64,000 nucleotides of DNA from JAJEFO01 sp965214325 (GTDB lineage Bacteria; Pseudomonadota; Alphaproteobacteria; Rhodobacterales; Rhodobacteraceae), in NCBI GenBank assembly GCA_965214325.1, contig CBDCBG010000006.1:2294001-2358000 (forward strand). Reading direction: 5' to 3'. The notes under the pieces are model-generated. The model made no database searches. It saw only the letters and a list, made by a program, of their open reading frames with translations, and was not told where the DNA came from. Below are positions 35,677 to 44,275 of this stretch, one piece after another (position 1 is the first letter of the stretch; each line of letters begins with the position of its first letter). Position numbers and translations under genes: made by a program.

Positions 35677-35831
35677 TTCGTCCTCCCGAATTTCCGTTCC
35701 TTCGTCGCGCCATCGTCTCGGTTCGCAGCCTCAAAGGCAATCACTTTCTGACGTTCGCTCCTCAGATCCTCCTTCCGAAATCCGTGGCTGGAGCTTATGC
35801 TGCCTTGAAACAGGCACATTGGAGAGTTTTC
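35677..35831. promoter_or_regulatory. Divergent promoter region between two sugar-isomerase genes
   Basis: 155 bases separating oppositely oriented sugar genes. It must hold promoters for both. No strong palindrome was found. GGAGAG at 35821-35826 is the ribosome site for the rightward gene. Confidence 0.4.
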
Positions 35832-36680
35832 ATGAAAATCGGGTTCTGCATGCTGCTGTGGACGACCTCTGTCGGAGAGGAGCACAAGGGTCTTCTCGAA
35901 GACATGAAGGCCACCGGCTACGACGGCGTCGAAGTGCCGGTCTTTGCCGGGACGCCGGATGACTATGCCAGGACCGGCCGGATGCTCGATGTACTGGGGC
36001 TGGAACGTACCGCAATTTCAGTCATTCCGACCTCGGACATGAACGTTCTGAGCGAGGATGCCGCCGAGCGGAAGCGTGGAGAGGAATATCTCAAGTGGCT
36101 GGTCGACTGTTCCGCGGCTCTGGGCGCTGACGGAATTGGCGGGCCGCTGCACCAGACACTCGGTCAATTCTCGGGCGAGGGCACAACCGAAGCCGAATTC
36201 GATCGCGCGAGGGAAGTGCACCGAATCGCAGGCGACTACGCAGAGGCGAACGGGCAGGTCATGGCTTTGGAGGCGGTCAACCGTTTCGAGACGTATTTCG
36301 CGAACACGATGGATGATCTTTGCGCCTATGTCCGGAGCCTGAACCATCCGGCGATCAAGGCCATGTACGACACTTTCCACGCCAACCTCGAGGAACAGGA
36401 CCCGATCGATGCGTTCACGCGGAATGCCGCCGACGTGGTGCATGTTCATGTCTCCGAAAATGATCGGGGCGTCCCGGGACGCGGTCATGTGCCATGGGCG
36501 GAGACTTTCCGGGCGATCAAGGCCAGCGGCTACGACCGTTGGCTGACCATCGAGGCGTTCGGGCGCGGTCTGCCCGAGCTGGCGGCGGCGACGCGCGTCT
36601 GGCGTGACTTCGCCGAATCGCCCGAAGCCTATTACCGCGACGGCTATGAGCTCATACTCGAGGGTTGGAACGCGGCATGA
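35832..36680 (+). CDS. Sugar epimerase (D-psicose/D-tagatose 3-epimerase type TIM barrel)
   Basis: A 282-residue TIM barrel. Metal-binding residues are expected in ALEAVNRFETYFANT, MYDTFHANLEEQD, VHVSENDRGVPGRGH and TIEAFGRGLPEL, the pattern seen in ketose 3-epimerases. ATG at 35832 is preferred (GGAGAG upstream). Its stop overlaps the start of a decayed SDR gene (ATGA), so it once led an operon. Confidence 0.9.
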   Translation: MKIGFCMLLWTTSVGEEHKGLLEDMKATGYDGVEVPVFAGTPDDYARTGRMLDVLGLERTAISVIPTSDMNVLSEDAAERKRGEEYLKWLVDCSAALGADGIGGPLHQTLGQFSGEGTTEAEFDRAREVHRIAGDYAEANGQVMALEAVNRFETYFANTMDDLCAYVRSLNHPAIKAMYDTFHANLEEQDPIDAFTRNAADVVHVHVSENDRGVPGRGHVPWAETFRAIKASGYDRWLTIEAFGRGLPELAAATRVWRDFAESPEAYYRDGYELILEGWNAA

Positions 36681-36927
36681 TTCGTTTCGGGGTCAGGCAG
36701 CTGTCGTCGCCGGCGGTGCGCAAGGCATCTGCGATGCCGTCGCGACATGGGCTGCAGGTCTGCCCTTGGTGACCCTGTCCTTCTCTGCGGTCGGCGAGGC
36801 GGTGTTGCGCAATGGCACGGCAATCCTGCCAGCAGGCTGGCGTCGGGAAACGGTGATTGCGGATGTCGGGAGAACGCTGCGCAACGCATTCGAAGATCGC
36901 GGGCTTCCAAGCCCGGGACGAGCTTGA
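36677..36927 (+). pseudogene. Degraded short-chain dehydrogenase N-terminal fragment
   Basis: The ATG at 36677 overlaps the epimerase stop and begins MIRF. The frame then shifts (one base seems missing in TTCGGGGTCAG), and the next frame reads GQAAVVAGGAQGICDAVA, a typical SDR glycine-rich start with the third Gly replaced by Cys. It continues through LVTLSFSAVGEAVL to ETVIADVGRTL, after which similarity ends at a stop at 36925. The rest of the enzyme (catalytic Tyr-Lys region) is absent. Confidence 0.6.
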
Positions 36928-37084
36928 ACGGCGGATCGCCGCGCGCCGGAGCCGCCGAACTGTCCGGGGTCGTCATTGATCGCTGGATCGTCGACCGCTA
37001 TTGCCGTAGTTGCAACTGCTTGATGGAAATCGCGCGGTCAATCGAAGGACTGCCGTGCGAGAGCTCGAGCAGGGAAGGAAACCA
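36928..37084. other. Intergenic stretch upstream of carbonic anhydrase
   Basis: Together with the decayed SDR, this gives about 400 bases without an intact gene. It presumably carries the carbonic anhydrase promoter. AAGGAAACC precedes the start. Nothing else was recognised. Confidence 0.35.
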
Positions 37085-37735
37085 ATGGAACATGCATGCA
37101 CTCTGCCCGGCCATCTTGTCGAACGCTACAATGACTGGAAATCATCGACATTTGCGGAAAACCGGGCTCGGTACGAGCATCTTGCGGACAAGGGCCAGCA
37201 ACCGCCCGCGATGGTGATCTCGTGCTGCGACAGCCGGGTCCAGGTCACCTCGATCCTCAACGCCGGTCCCGGCGAGTTCTTCATGCATCGCAACATTGCC
37301 AGCCTCGTCCCGCCCTGCACACCGGACGGGAACATGCACGGCACGTCCGCCGCCATCGAATATGCAGTGACGGCACTCAAGGTCGAACACCTGATCGTGG
37401 TAGGGCATTCAAGCTGCGGCGGAGTCGCAGGCTGCCATGCCATGTGCTCCGGCCAGGCCCCCGAACTTGAGGAAAAGTCGAGTTTCGTCGGGCGTTGGGT
37501 GGAGATCCTTCGCCCAGGCTACGAACGTGTCGCCGCCCGGTCGAACGAAACCGACCCGATCCGGGCCCTTGAACACGAAGCCGTCGTGGTCTCGCTCGAG
37601 AACCTCATGACCTATCCCTTTGTCAAGGAAGCGGTTGCTGCGCGCGCATTGTCGCTCCACGGCCTCTGGGTGAACATCCGGAGCGGCGATCTCCTGCAGT
37701 ACATGCCGGCAACCGGTGAATTCGAGCCAGTCTGA
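37085..37735 (+). CDS. Beta-carbonic anhydrase
   Basis: A 216-residue zinc enzyme that interconverts CO2 and bicarbonate. Zinc ligands are Cys47 in CCDSRV, His108 and Cys111 in HSSCGGV. Asp49 and Arg51 complete the conserved dyad. It is cytoplasmic, with no signal peptide. Length and motifs are normal. ATG at 37085 is preferred over an earlier in-frame start because it follows AAGGAAACC. Confidence 0.95.
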   Translation: MEHACTLPGHLVERYNDWKSSTFAENRARYEHLADKGQQPPAMVISCCDSRVQVTSILNAGPGEFFMHRNIASLVPPCTPDGNMHGTSAAIEYAVTALKVEHLIVVGHSSCGGVAGCHAMCSGQAPELEEKSSFVGRWVEILRPGYERVAARSNETDPIRALEHEAVVVSLENLMTYPFVKEAVAARALSLHGLWVNIRSGDLLQYMPATGEFEPV

Positions 37736-37873
37736 CCTTCTGGCTTGCGCCGTGAGCCGGGCGCGGACGATGAAGCCCGGGCGCGGCTTCACGGCCTTGG
37801 ATGGACTGCCTTTCTCGCCGTCCCGGCGAATCCGCCGGACGGCCGGACCTGGCGCAGCGCAACGGGCGGACGC

Positions 37874-38911
37874 TCACGCGACCGCTTCGTCCGCCCCTTG
37901 CAACACCCGGTTGCCCAAGAGTTCGGCGATCTGAACCGCGTTCAGCGCCGCGCCCTTCCTCAGGTTGTCCGAGACACACCAGAGATTCAGGCCGTTCTCG
38001 ACCGTCGAGTCCTGGCGGATCCTGCTGATGAAGGTGGCGAAGTCCCCGACGCATTCGATCGGCGTCGTGTAGCCTCCGTCCTCGCGCTTGTCGACGACCA
38101 TGACGCCGGGGCTCTCTCGCAGGATGGCGCGCGCCTCGTCTTCGCCCAGGAACTCCTCGGTCTCGACATTGATTGCCTCGGAATGACCCACGAATACCGG
38201 AACCCGCACGCAGGTCGCCGTGAGCTTGATCGAGCGGTCGACGATTTTCTTTGTCTCGGCGACCATTTTCCATTCCTCCTTGGTCGAACCGTCCTCCATG
38301 AAGACGTCGATGTGGGGAATCACGTTGAACGCGATCTGCTTCTGGAACTTCTTGACCTCGACGTCGGACACAGGATTGTAGATCGCCTTGGTCTGGTCCC
38401 ACAATTCGTCCATTCCGTCCTTTCCGGCCCCGGAAACGGACTGGTAGGTCGAGACAACGACCCGCTTGATCCTTGCGCGGTCATGCAGGGGCTTCAGCGC
38501 GACCACCATTTGTGCGGTTGAGCAGTTGGGATTGGCGATGATGTTCCGGTTCCGGCAATCCGTGATCGCCTCCGGGTTCACTTCCGGAACGATCAGGGGA
38601 ACTTCCGGGTCATAGCGATAGAGGGACGAGTTGTCGATCACGACGCAGCCCGCCCTGGCCGCATTCGGAGCGTATTCCTTCGTCGGGCCTGATCCGATCG
38701 CAAAAAGCGCCATGTCGAATCCACTGAAGTCGAAGACGTCCAGATCCCTTGTCTTGAGAATCTGGTCGCCGTAGCTGACTTCGGTGCCGAGCGACCTGCG
38801 GCTCGCCAGCGCCACGACCTCATCGGCGGGGAACTGACGCTCCGCCAGGATGTTGAGCATTTCGCGGCCCACGTTGCCCGTGGCGCCGACGACTGCGACG
38901 CGATAACCCAC
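37874..38911 (-). CDS. asd: Aspartate-semialdehyde dehydrogenase
   Basis: 345 residues. It reduces aspartyl phosphate to aspartate semialdehyde for lysine, threonine and methionine synthesis. NADP motif VAVVGATGNVGREML is at the N-terminus, the catalytic Cys in IANPNCSTAQMV, and the His region in HIDVFMEDG and VRVPVFVGHSEA. The GTG at 38911 is chosen because AGGAGG lies 6 bases upstream and the protein then starts at the Rossmann strand; an ATG 11 codons earlier is possible. The dap genes are found elsewhere in the window. Confidence 0.97.
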   Translation of the reverse strand: MGYRVAVVGATGNVGREMLNILAERQFPADEVVALASRRSLGTEVSYGDQILKTRDLDVFDFSGFDMALFAIGSGPTKEYAPNAARAGCVVIDNSSLYRYDPEVPLIVPEVNPEAITDCRNRNIIANPNCSTAQMVVALKPLHDRARIKRVVVSTYQSVSGAGKDGMDELWDQTKAIYNPVSDVEVKKFQKQIAFNVIPHIDVFMEDGSTKEEWKMVAETKKIVDRSIKLTATCVRVPVFVGHSEAINVETEEFLGEDEARAILRESPGVMVVDKREDGGYTTPIECVGDFATFISRIRQDSTVENGLNLWCVSDNLRKGAALNAVQIAELLGNRVLQGADEAVA

Positions 38912-39137
38912 CCTAGCCTCCTGATCGGTTGGGACAGTGCCCAATATCGCTTGTTCGCATCAGAGAAAAGGGGGCGAATCGCCCCGCTCCTGCGCCCGCG
39001 CCCGAATTGAAGGCAGCCATCGACCTGTAGCCGAATCCGGGACGCCAACGGCGTGTTTGAGCCGCCACCCGCCTGCGGCAGGATGCGGCGTCGATCGCCC
39101 TTTGACCTCTCGTCCCTTTCAAGTCACATGCTTGCCC

Positions 39138-39617
39138 ATGATCACCAAGCTTCCCTACCGGCCCTGCGCAGGCGTGACGCTGGCCAACGCCCAAGGTCTC
39201 GTCTTCACCGGCGAGCGCGTCGACACACCCGGCGCATGGCAAATGCCTCAAGGCGGCGTGGACAGTGGCGAGACGCCTCGGACAGCAGCCTTTCGCGAGC
39301 TTGAGGAGGAGACGGGCGTACCGCCGGCCTTGGTCACCCTTGAGCGAGAGCATCCGGACTGGATTCTCTACGACCTCCCTGAACACCTTGTCGGCAGGCT
39401 CTGGAACGGCCGTTATCGAGGACAGAAACAACGATGGTTCCTGATGCGGTTCCATGGCGCTGACAGCGACATCGAGCTGGACCAGGAGCACCGGGAATTC
39501 TCGCGTTGGCGCTGGTCCACTCCGGACGAAGTGATCGGCAACATCGTTCCCTTCAAGCGCGCCGTCTACAGACAAGTCATCGCAGCGTTCCGGTCGCACC
39601 TGACAGCCTCACGGTAG
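39138..39617 (+). CDS. rppH: RNA pyrophosphohydrolase (Nudix)
   Basis: A 159-residue Nudix hydrolase that removes pyrophosphate from mRNA 5' ends and so triggers decay. The N-terminus LPYRPCAGVTLAN and the Nudix box GGVDSGETPRTAAFRELEEE (from about residue 37) are intact. Downstream WILYDLPEHLVGRLW and RYRGQKQRWFLMRF are RppH-specific. Start at 39138 by family comparison. Confidence 0.95.
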   Translation: MITKLPYRPCAGVTLANAQGLVFTGERVDTPGAWQMPQGGVDSGETPRTAAFRELEEETGVPPALVTLEREHPDWILYDLPEHLVGRLWNGRYRGQKQRWFLMRFHGADSDIELDQEHREFSRWRWSTPDEVIGNIVPFKRAVYRQVIAAFRSHLTASR

Positions 39618-39749
39618 GCAGCTGGAATTCCGGCCCGACGCAAGATTCCACCAGGCTTCCGCTTCCCGTCCGGACCAATTCGGCCACCGCATCCGTGCCG
39701 ACCGAGAATCCCGCTTTCCCCCTTTGGTCCCCGGGGATAGACCCGTGGC

Positions 39750-40601
39750 ATGCCGGGAAGGAAAGTCGACACGAAAGCGATCGGGCTGGATGCTGGAGCC
39801 GGCTTCATCCGGTGGCTGACAGGCGCGGAAAACCTGCACTACGGACTCTGGACAGATCTTGAACCCGTCGCGGAAAACGTTGGCAAGGCCCAGGAAGCAT
39901 ATACGGAAAGGCTCCTTGGCTACCTGCCCGAAGGTCGGCTCTCGATTCTCGACGTCGGCGGCGGGGCTGGAGAGACGGCCAGGAAGCTCACCGGTCTCGG
40001 CCACGGGGTGGACGTCGTCGTGCCGTCCCGCCTGCTTGCCGACCGCTGCCGCGCGAACGCGCCCGATGCGCGCGTCCATGAAACGACCTTCGAGGCATTT
40101 GACAGCGACACGGCGTTCGATCTTTGCCTGTTTTCGGAGAGCTTCCAGTACATCGCGCTCCGAGTCGCGCTGGACAAGGCGCTGGAACTGGCCGCCCCGG
40201 GCGGCCATGTCCTGATCGCCGATTGCTTTCGGTCCGAGAGTTTCGCGCCGGGCGGCGAAACGCGGATCGTGGGCGGTGGCCATCCTGTTGCGGGATTCCG
40301 GACAGCCATCGATGCTTGCGCCGGAGACTTGCTTCGCCAGGAGGACATCACCGAAGCGGTCGCTCCCTCGGTCGACATCGAGCAAGGCCTGTTTCATGTC
40401 CTTGGCGATGCGGTCACGCGCGTTGATGCCGAGCTTTCCGAAAAACGGCCCGTGATGCGCTGGCTGCTGGCACGCGCGGCCAAGCTCGCATTCAGGAGCC
40501 GCCTGTACCGGCTGGACAGGCGGCTCCGCGGCAATGAGCGCAGCAGCACGTTCTTTGTCCGGAACAACCGCTACCTCATCACGCTGATCCGGAAGAGATG
40601 A
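39750..40601 (+). CDS. SAM-dependent methyltransferase
   Basis: A 283-residue class I methyltransferase. Motif I is ILDVGGGAGETARKL near residue 67, FDLCLFSESFQYI is the motif-II-like region, and APGGHVLIADCF is the motif-III-like region. The start resembles phosphatidylethanolamine or cyclopropane-type small-molecule methyltransferases (ENLHYGLW). The C-terminal basic helix is rich in Arg. The substrate is unknown. It lies directly upstream of dnaE2. Confidence 0.85.
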   Translation: MPGRKVDTKAIGLDAGAGFIRWLTGAENLHYGLWTDLEPVAENVGKAQEAYTERLLGYLPEGRLSILDVGGGAGETARKLTGLGHGVDVVVPSRLLADRCRANAPDARVHETTFEAFDSDTAFDLCLFSESFQYIALRVALDKALELAAPGGHVLIADCFRSESFAPGGETRIVGGGHPVAGFRTAIDACAGDLLRQEDITEAVAPSVDIEQGLFHVLGDAVTRVDAELSEKRPVMRWLLARAAKLAFRSRLYRLDRRLRGNERSSTFFVRNNRYLITLIRKR

Positions 40602-40783
40602 TTGCCGCTCGCCTCAAGGACGGGAGTCCTGCTTCGGGCTGCAGCGGGCGATCTGGATGAGGGCGTGCGATGCGCCGGGAACCGAACAGCGCCTCCGCTT
40701 GAAGACGGCTGCCCGGCCATGTCTTGCGGATGTGAGGATTCACCGAAAAAGAGAGCTGGCAAAAGGAACAAAAAGCGAATATC

Positions 40784-43700
40784 ATGCTTCGAGTCGCAAG
40801 TTTCGAACGCAACCCGGGCCGCATCAGGATATTGCCCTTGAGCTTCGCCGAACTCAGCGCCATGTCGAATTTCACCTTCCTCACCGGCGCCTCGCACCCT
40901 GAGGAATATGTCGACCGTGCCGCGCTCCTTGGCCTTTCGGCCATTGCGATCGCGGATGTGAACTCGGTTGCGGGCGTGGTGCGGGGACACGCCCGCGCCC
41001 GGGAAATCGCACGACAGGTGAAGGAGCGCCTGGCCAGCGACCTGATAGGCCCGCCCGCCCCGATGAAGGGCTGGGAAAGGGAAAGACAGGTTTTTGAAAG
41101 CTATCCGGGCGGCAAGGCGCGCCGGAAGAGCGGCACCCTTGCGTCAGAGGAATTGGAGGGCCTGCCCGGCAGCCCGCATCCGGCAGCTGAAACCGGAACG
41201 GAATCTTCGTCGCCGGAAACCTCCGCCGCCATACTGAACGTGCCGCGCCTGATCCCTGGCGCACGGGTCGTGCTTGACACCGGCTTTTCCGTCACCGCGC
41301 TTCCGAAAACCCGCAAGGGCTGGGGCAATCTTTGCCGCCTTGTCTCGCGCGGGCGGCTTCGGGCCGAAAAGGGTGACTGCCTCCTCTACATGGATGACCT
41401 TGTCGAATTCGGCGCAGATCTCGCTCTCTTGATCCATCCCCCCGAGGCGGGAAGGCCGAAGGGCAGTGCCGAACCCGGATCCCCCCGGCAAGGAGAGGCC
41501 GGCGAAGCCTCCCGGGCAGGGAACATCCGGAACGCCTGGCGGGCACAGGTGAACCGGTTGTCACGCCACTTTCCCCGGAACAGCTATCTCGTGATGAGCC
41601 TCCGCTATGACGGGCAGGACGCCGAACGCCTCGACAGTCTTGCCAGGCTTGCCAGACAGCTGGGCCTCCCTGCCGTCGCGTCCGCGACCCCCCGCATGCA
41701 TCACGGCTCCCGCCGCAAGCTCGCGGATGTGCTGACCGCGATCCGCACCGGTGTGCAGGTCAAGGATCTGGGTCGCGCAGCCCTTGCGAATTCCGAGCAG
41801 AGATTGCGGGACGAGGCGGAGATGCGCCGCCTGTTCGGCCCCCATGGCGAGGCTGTCGACCGCGCCGCCCGGCTGGCGGCATCCCTCGCCTTCTCGCTCG
41901 ACAAGCTTCGCCATGAATATCCTTCGGAAGTCGCCGAAGGCCAATCCGCTGCCGAACGCCTGCGCGAACTTGCCTACAAGGGGCTCGAGAAACGCTATCC
42001 TTCGGACTCCGCTCCCGAGCGTGTGCGAAACCTTATCGAGCATGAACTGGCGTTGATCGCCAAGCTGGAATACGAACCGTATTTCCTCACTGTCTGCGAC
42101 GTGGTGGATTTTGCCCGCTCCCGGGACATTTTCTGCCAGGGCCGGGGAAGCGCCGCGAATTCAGTGGTATGCTACTGCCTCGGCATCACTTCGGTTCCCC
42201 CGGAGGTCGGCTCCATGGTCTTTGAGCGCTTCGTCTCGGAGGCCCGGGAAGAGGCGCCCGACATCGACGTCGACTTCGAGCACGAGCGCCGCGAGGAAGT
42301 GATCCAGTATATCTATGACCGCTACGGGCGGGACCGCGCCGGTCTCTGCGCCACGGTCGTGCATTACCGTGGCAAGCGCGCAATCCGCGAAGTGGGCCGT
42401 GCCATGGGTTTCACCGCAGATGCGGTCAACGCGATCTCGTCCCAGCTCTGGGGCTTCTTCGACATCTCCGGCATCGCGGAGCAACGGCTCCGCGATGCCG
42501 GCTTTGATCCCGGTGGCCGCCATCTGTCGCAAACGCTCGAACTGGTCTCTCAGATCCAGGGCTTTCCCCGTCACCTCTCCCAGCATGTCGGCGGCTTCGT
42601 CATCACTGAAGGCCGTCTCGACGAGCTTGTTCCCATAGAGAACGCCACGATGGAGAACCGGACCGTCATCTGCTGGGACAAGGATGACATCGATTCCCTC
42701 GGGATCCTGAAGGTCGACGTGCTGGCCCTTGGCATGCTCTCCTGCATCCGGAAGGCGTTCGAACTGCTCAAGCTCCATCACCGGATCGAGCACTCGATGG
42801 AAAGGCAGCCGCCCCACGAAGAGAAAGTCTACGACATGCTCTGCAAGGCAGACTCGCTTGGCGTCTTTCAGGTCGAGAGCCGCGCCCAGATGAGCTTCCT
42901 GCCACGCATGAAGCCACGCAACTTTCACGATCTCGTCATTCAGGTCGCCATCATCCGTCCGGGCCCCATCCAGGGTGACATGGTCCACCCCTATCTCAGG
43001 CGGCGGAACGGCGAGGAGAAAATCGAGTATCCCTCGGGAGAGCTCGAGAAGATACTTGGCAAGACCAGCGGCGTGCCCCTGTTCCAGGAGCAGGCCATGC
43101 AGATCGCCATCACTGGCGCAGGCTTCTCGCCGGACGAAGCGGACCGGCTGAGGCGCTCGCTCGCCACATTCAAGAGACATGGGAACATCAGCGATTTCCG
43201 GAACCGCTTCCTCAAGGGCATGCGCGAAAACGGATACGAAGACGACTTCGCCGAGCGCTGCTTCTCCCAGCTCGAAGGCTTCGCAAGCTACGGGTTCCCC
43301 GAAAGCCATGCGGCTTCCTTCGCAATCCTCGTCTACATTTCGGCCTGGATCAAATGCTTCCATCCGGGCATCTTTGCCTGCGCACTCCTGAACTCCCAGC
43401 CAATGGGCTTCTATGCTCCGGCACAGATCATCAGGGATGCCCGGGAGCACGGGGTCGAGGTGCGCCCGCTCGACATCAACGAGTCCGCCTGGAACAACAT
43501 CATGCAACCCGATGGCAGTGGCGGACTGGCCTTGAGGCTTGGCTTCCGGCAGATGAAATCCATGAACGAGGAGGACGGGACCTGGATCATGGCCGCTCGC
43601 GGCAACGGATACCGTTCGGTCGAGGAAGTCTGGCGCAAGGCCGGAACGAGACCGCACGTTCTGCGAGCGCTGGCTGAAGCCGACGCCTTCGGGCGCCTCG

Positions 43701-44005
43701 GGATCTCGAGGCGCGACGCGATCTGGGCGGCAGGTGCCATCGCCTCGACCAAGCCCCTCCCGCTTTTTGCCAGAGACCTTGACGGTGAAGCCATCAAGGA
43801 ACCTGCAGCGCACCTGCCTGAAATGACCCCGGGCGAGCACGTAGTCGAGGATTATGTCGCGATGCGGCTGACGCTCCGCGCCCATCCAATGGCCTTTCTC
43901 AGGCATCGGCTGACGCCGCAGGCGCAGCCCTCCGGCAGGCAAGGCACGGGCCGTCCACAGGAATCCGCACGCAACTTGTCCACAGCAACCTCGTTTGGCC
44001 ATTGA
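40784..44005 (+). CDS. dnaE2: DnaE2-type error-prone DNA polymerase, C-terminally short
   Basis: 1073 residues of a DNA polymerase III alpha-type enzyme used in mutagenic lesion bypass. The PHP domain begins SFAELSAMSNFTFLTGASHPEE, and a proline-rich insertion follows near residues 85-150. The palm carries catalytic acidic motifs in GRGSAANSVVCYCLG and APDIDVDFEHERREEV. The helix-hairpin-helix region is near VEEVWRKAG. The protein ends soon after TPGEHVVEDYVAMRLTLRAHPM, where other DnaE2 proteins continue with an OB-fold of roughly 100 residues. No imuA or imuB is adjacent. The start may instead be a TTG at 40838. Confidence 0.9.
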   Translation: MLRVASFERNPGRIRILPLSFAELSAMSNFTFLTGASHPEEYVDRAALLGLSAIAIADVNSVAGVVRGHARAREIARQVKERLASDLIGPPAPMKGWERERQVFESYPGGKARRKSGTLASEELEGLPGSPHPAAETGTESSSPETSAAILNVPRLIPGARVVLDTGFSVTALPKTRKGWGNLCRLVSRGRLRAEKGDCLLYMDDLVEFGADLALLIHPPEAGRPKGSAEPGSPRQGEAGEASRAGNIRNAWRAQVNRLSRHFPRNSYLVMSLRYDGQDAERLDSLARLARQLGLPAVASATPRMHHGSRRKLADVLTAIRTGVQVKDLGRAALANSEQRLRDEAEMRRLFGPHGEAVDRAARLAASLAFSLDKLRHEYPSEVAEGQSAAERLRELAYKGLEKRYPSDSAPERVRNLIEHELALIAKLEYEPYFLTVCDVVDFARSRDIFCQGRGSAANSVVCYCLGITSVPPEVGSMVFERFVSEAREEAPDIDVDFEHERREEVIQYIYDRYGRDRAGLCATVVHYRGKRAIREVGRAMGFTADAVNAISSQLWGFFDISGIAEQRLRDAGFDPGGRHLSQTLELVSQIQGFPRHLSQHVGGFVITEGRLDELVPIENATMENRTVICWDKDDIDSLGILKVDVLALGMLSCIRKAFELLKLHHRIEHSMERQPPHEEKVYDMLCKADSLGVFQVESRAQMSFLPRMKPRNFHDLVIQVAIIRPGPIQGDMVHPYLRRRNGEEKIEYPSGELEKILGKTSGVPLFQEQAMQIAITGAGFSPDEADRLRRSLATFKRHGNISDFRNRFLKGMRENGYEDDFAERCFSQLEGFASYGFPESHAASFAILVYISAWIKCFHPGIFACALLNSQPMGFYAPAQIIRDAREHGVEVRPLDINESAWNNIMQPDGSGGLALRLGFRQMKSMNEEDGTWIMAARGNGYRSVEEVWRKAGTRPHVLRALAEADAFGRLGISRRDAIWAAGAIASTKPLPLFARDLDGEAIKEPAAHLPEMTPGEHVVEDYVAMRLTLRAHPMAFLRHRLTPQAQPSGRQGTGRPQESARNLSTATSFGH

Positions 44006-44275
44006 TGATTCCCGGAACATGCGAGGGGACAATGTGCTTGACTGAAACGGGGTCGTTTCCCAATGTGACCAACACTGGAGAGGCGGGTCTTCCGCCGATC
44101 TTCGCAACGGAATCACGCGGCCCAGGCCGCGCCGGAGCGGCCCGCATTGCGGCAAAGCGACACGAGGCGCCCGGGATTGGCGCATCTGCAGGCGAAGGGC
44201 GCTGGCCACCTCGGTGAACCGTGGAGCCAGCCATCTGGGCTGGAGTGCATCGTGTATCAGTCAGGGGCAAGTCCC

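Noticed and set aside
40784..44005. Idea that the proline-rich insertion near residues 85-150 of DnaE2 is a foreign insertion
   Set aside because: Variable linkers at this place are, as I recall, common in Rhodobacterales DnaE2, and the frame and flanking motifs are undisturbed.
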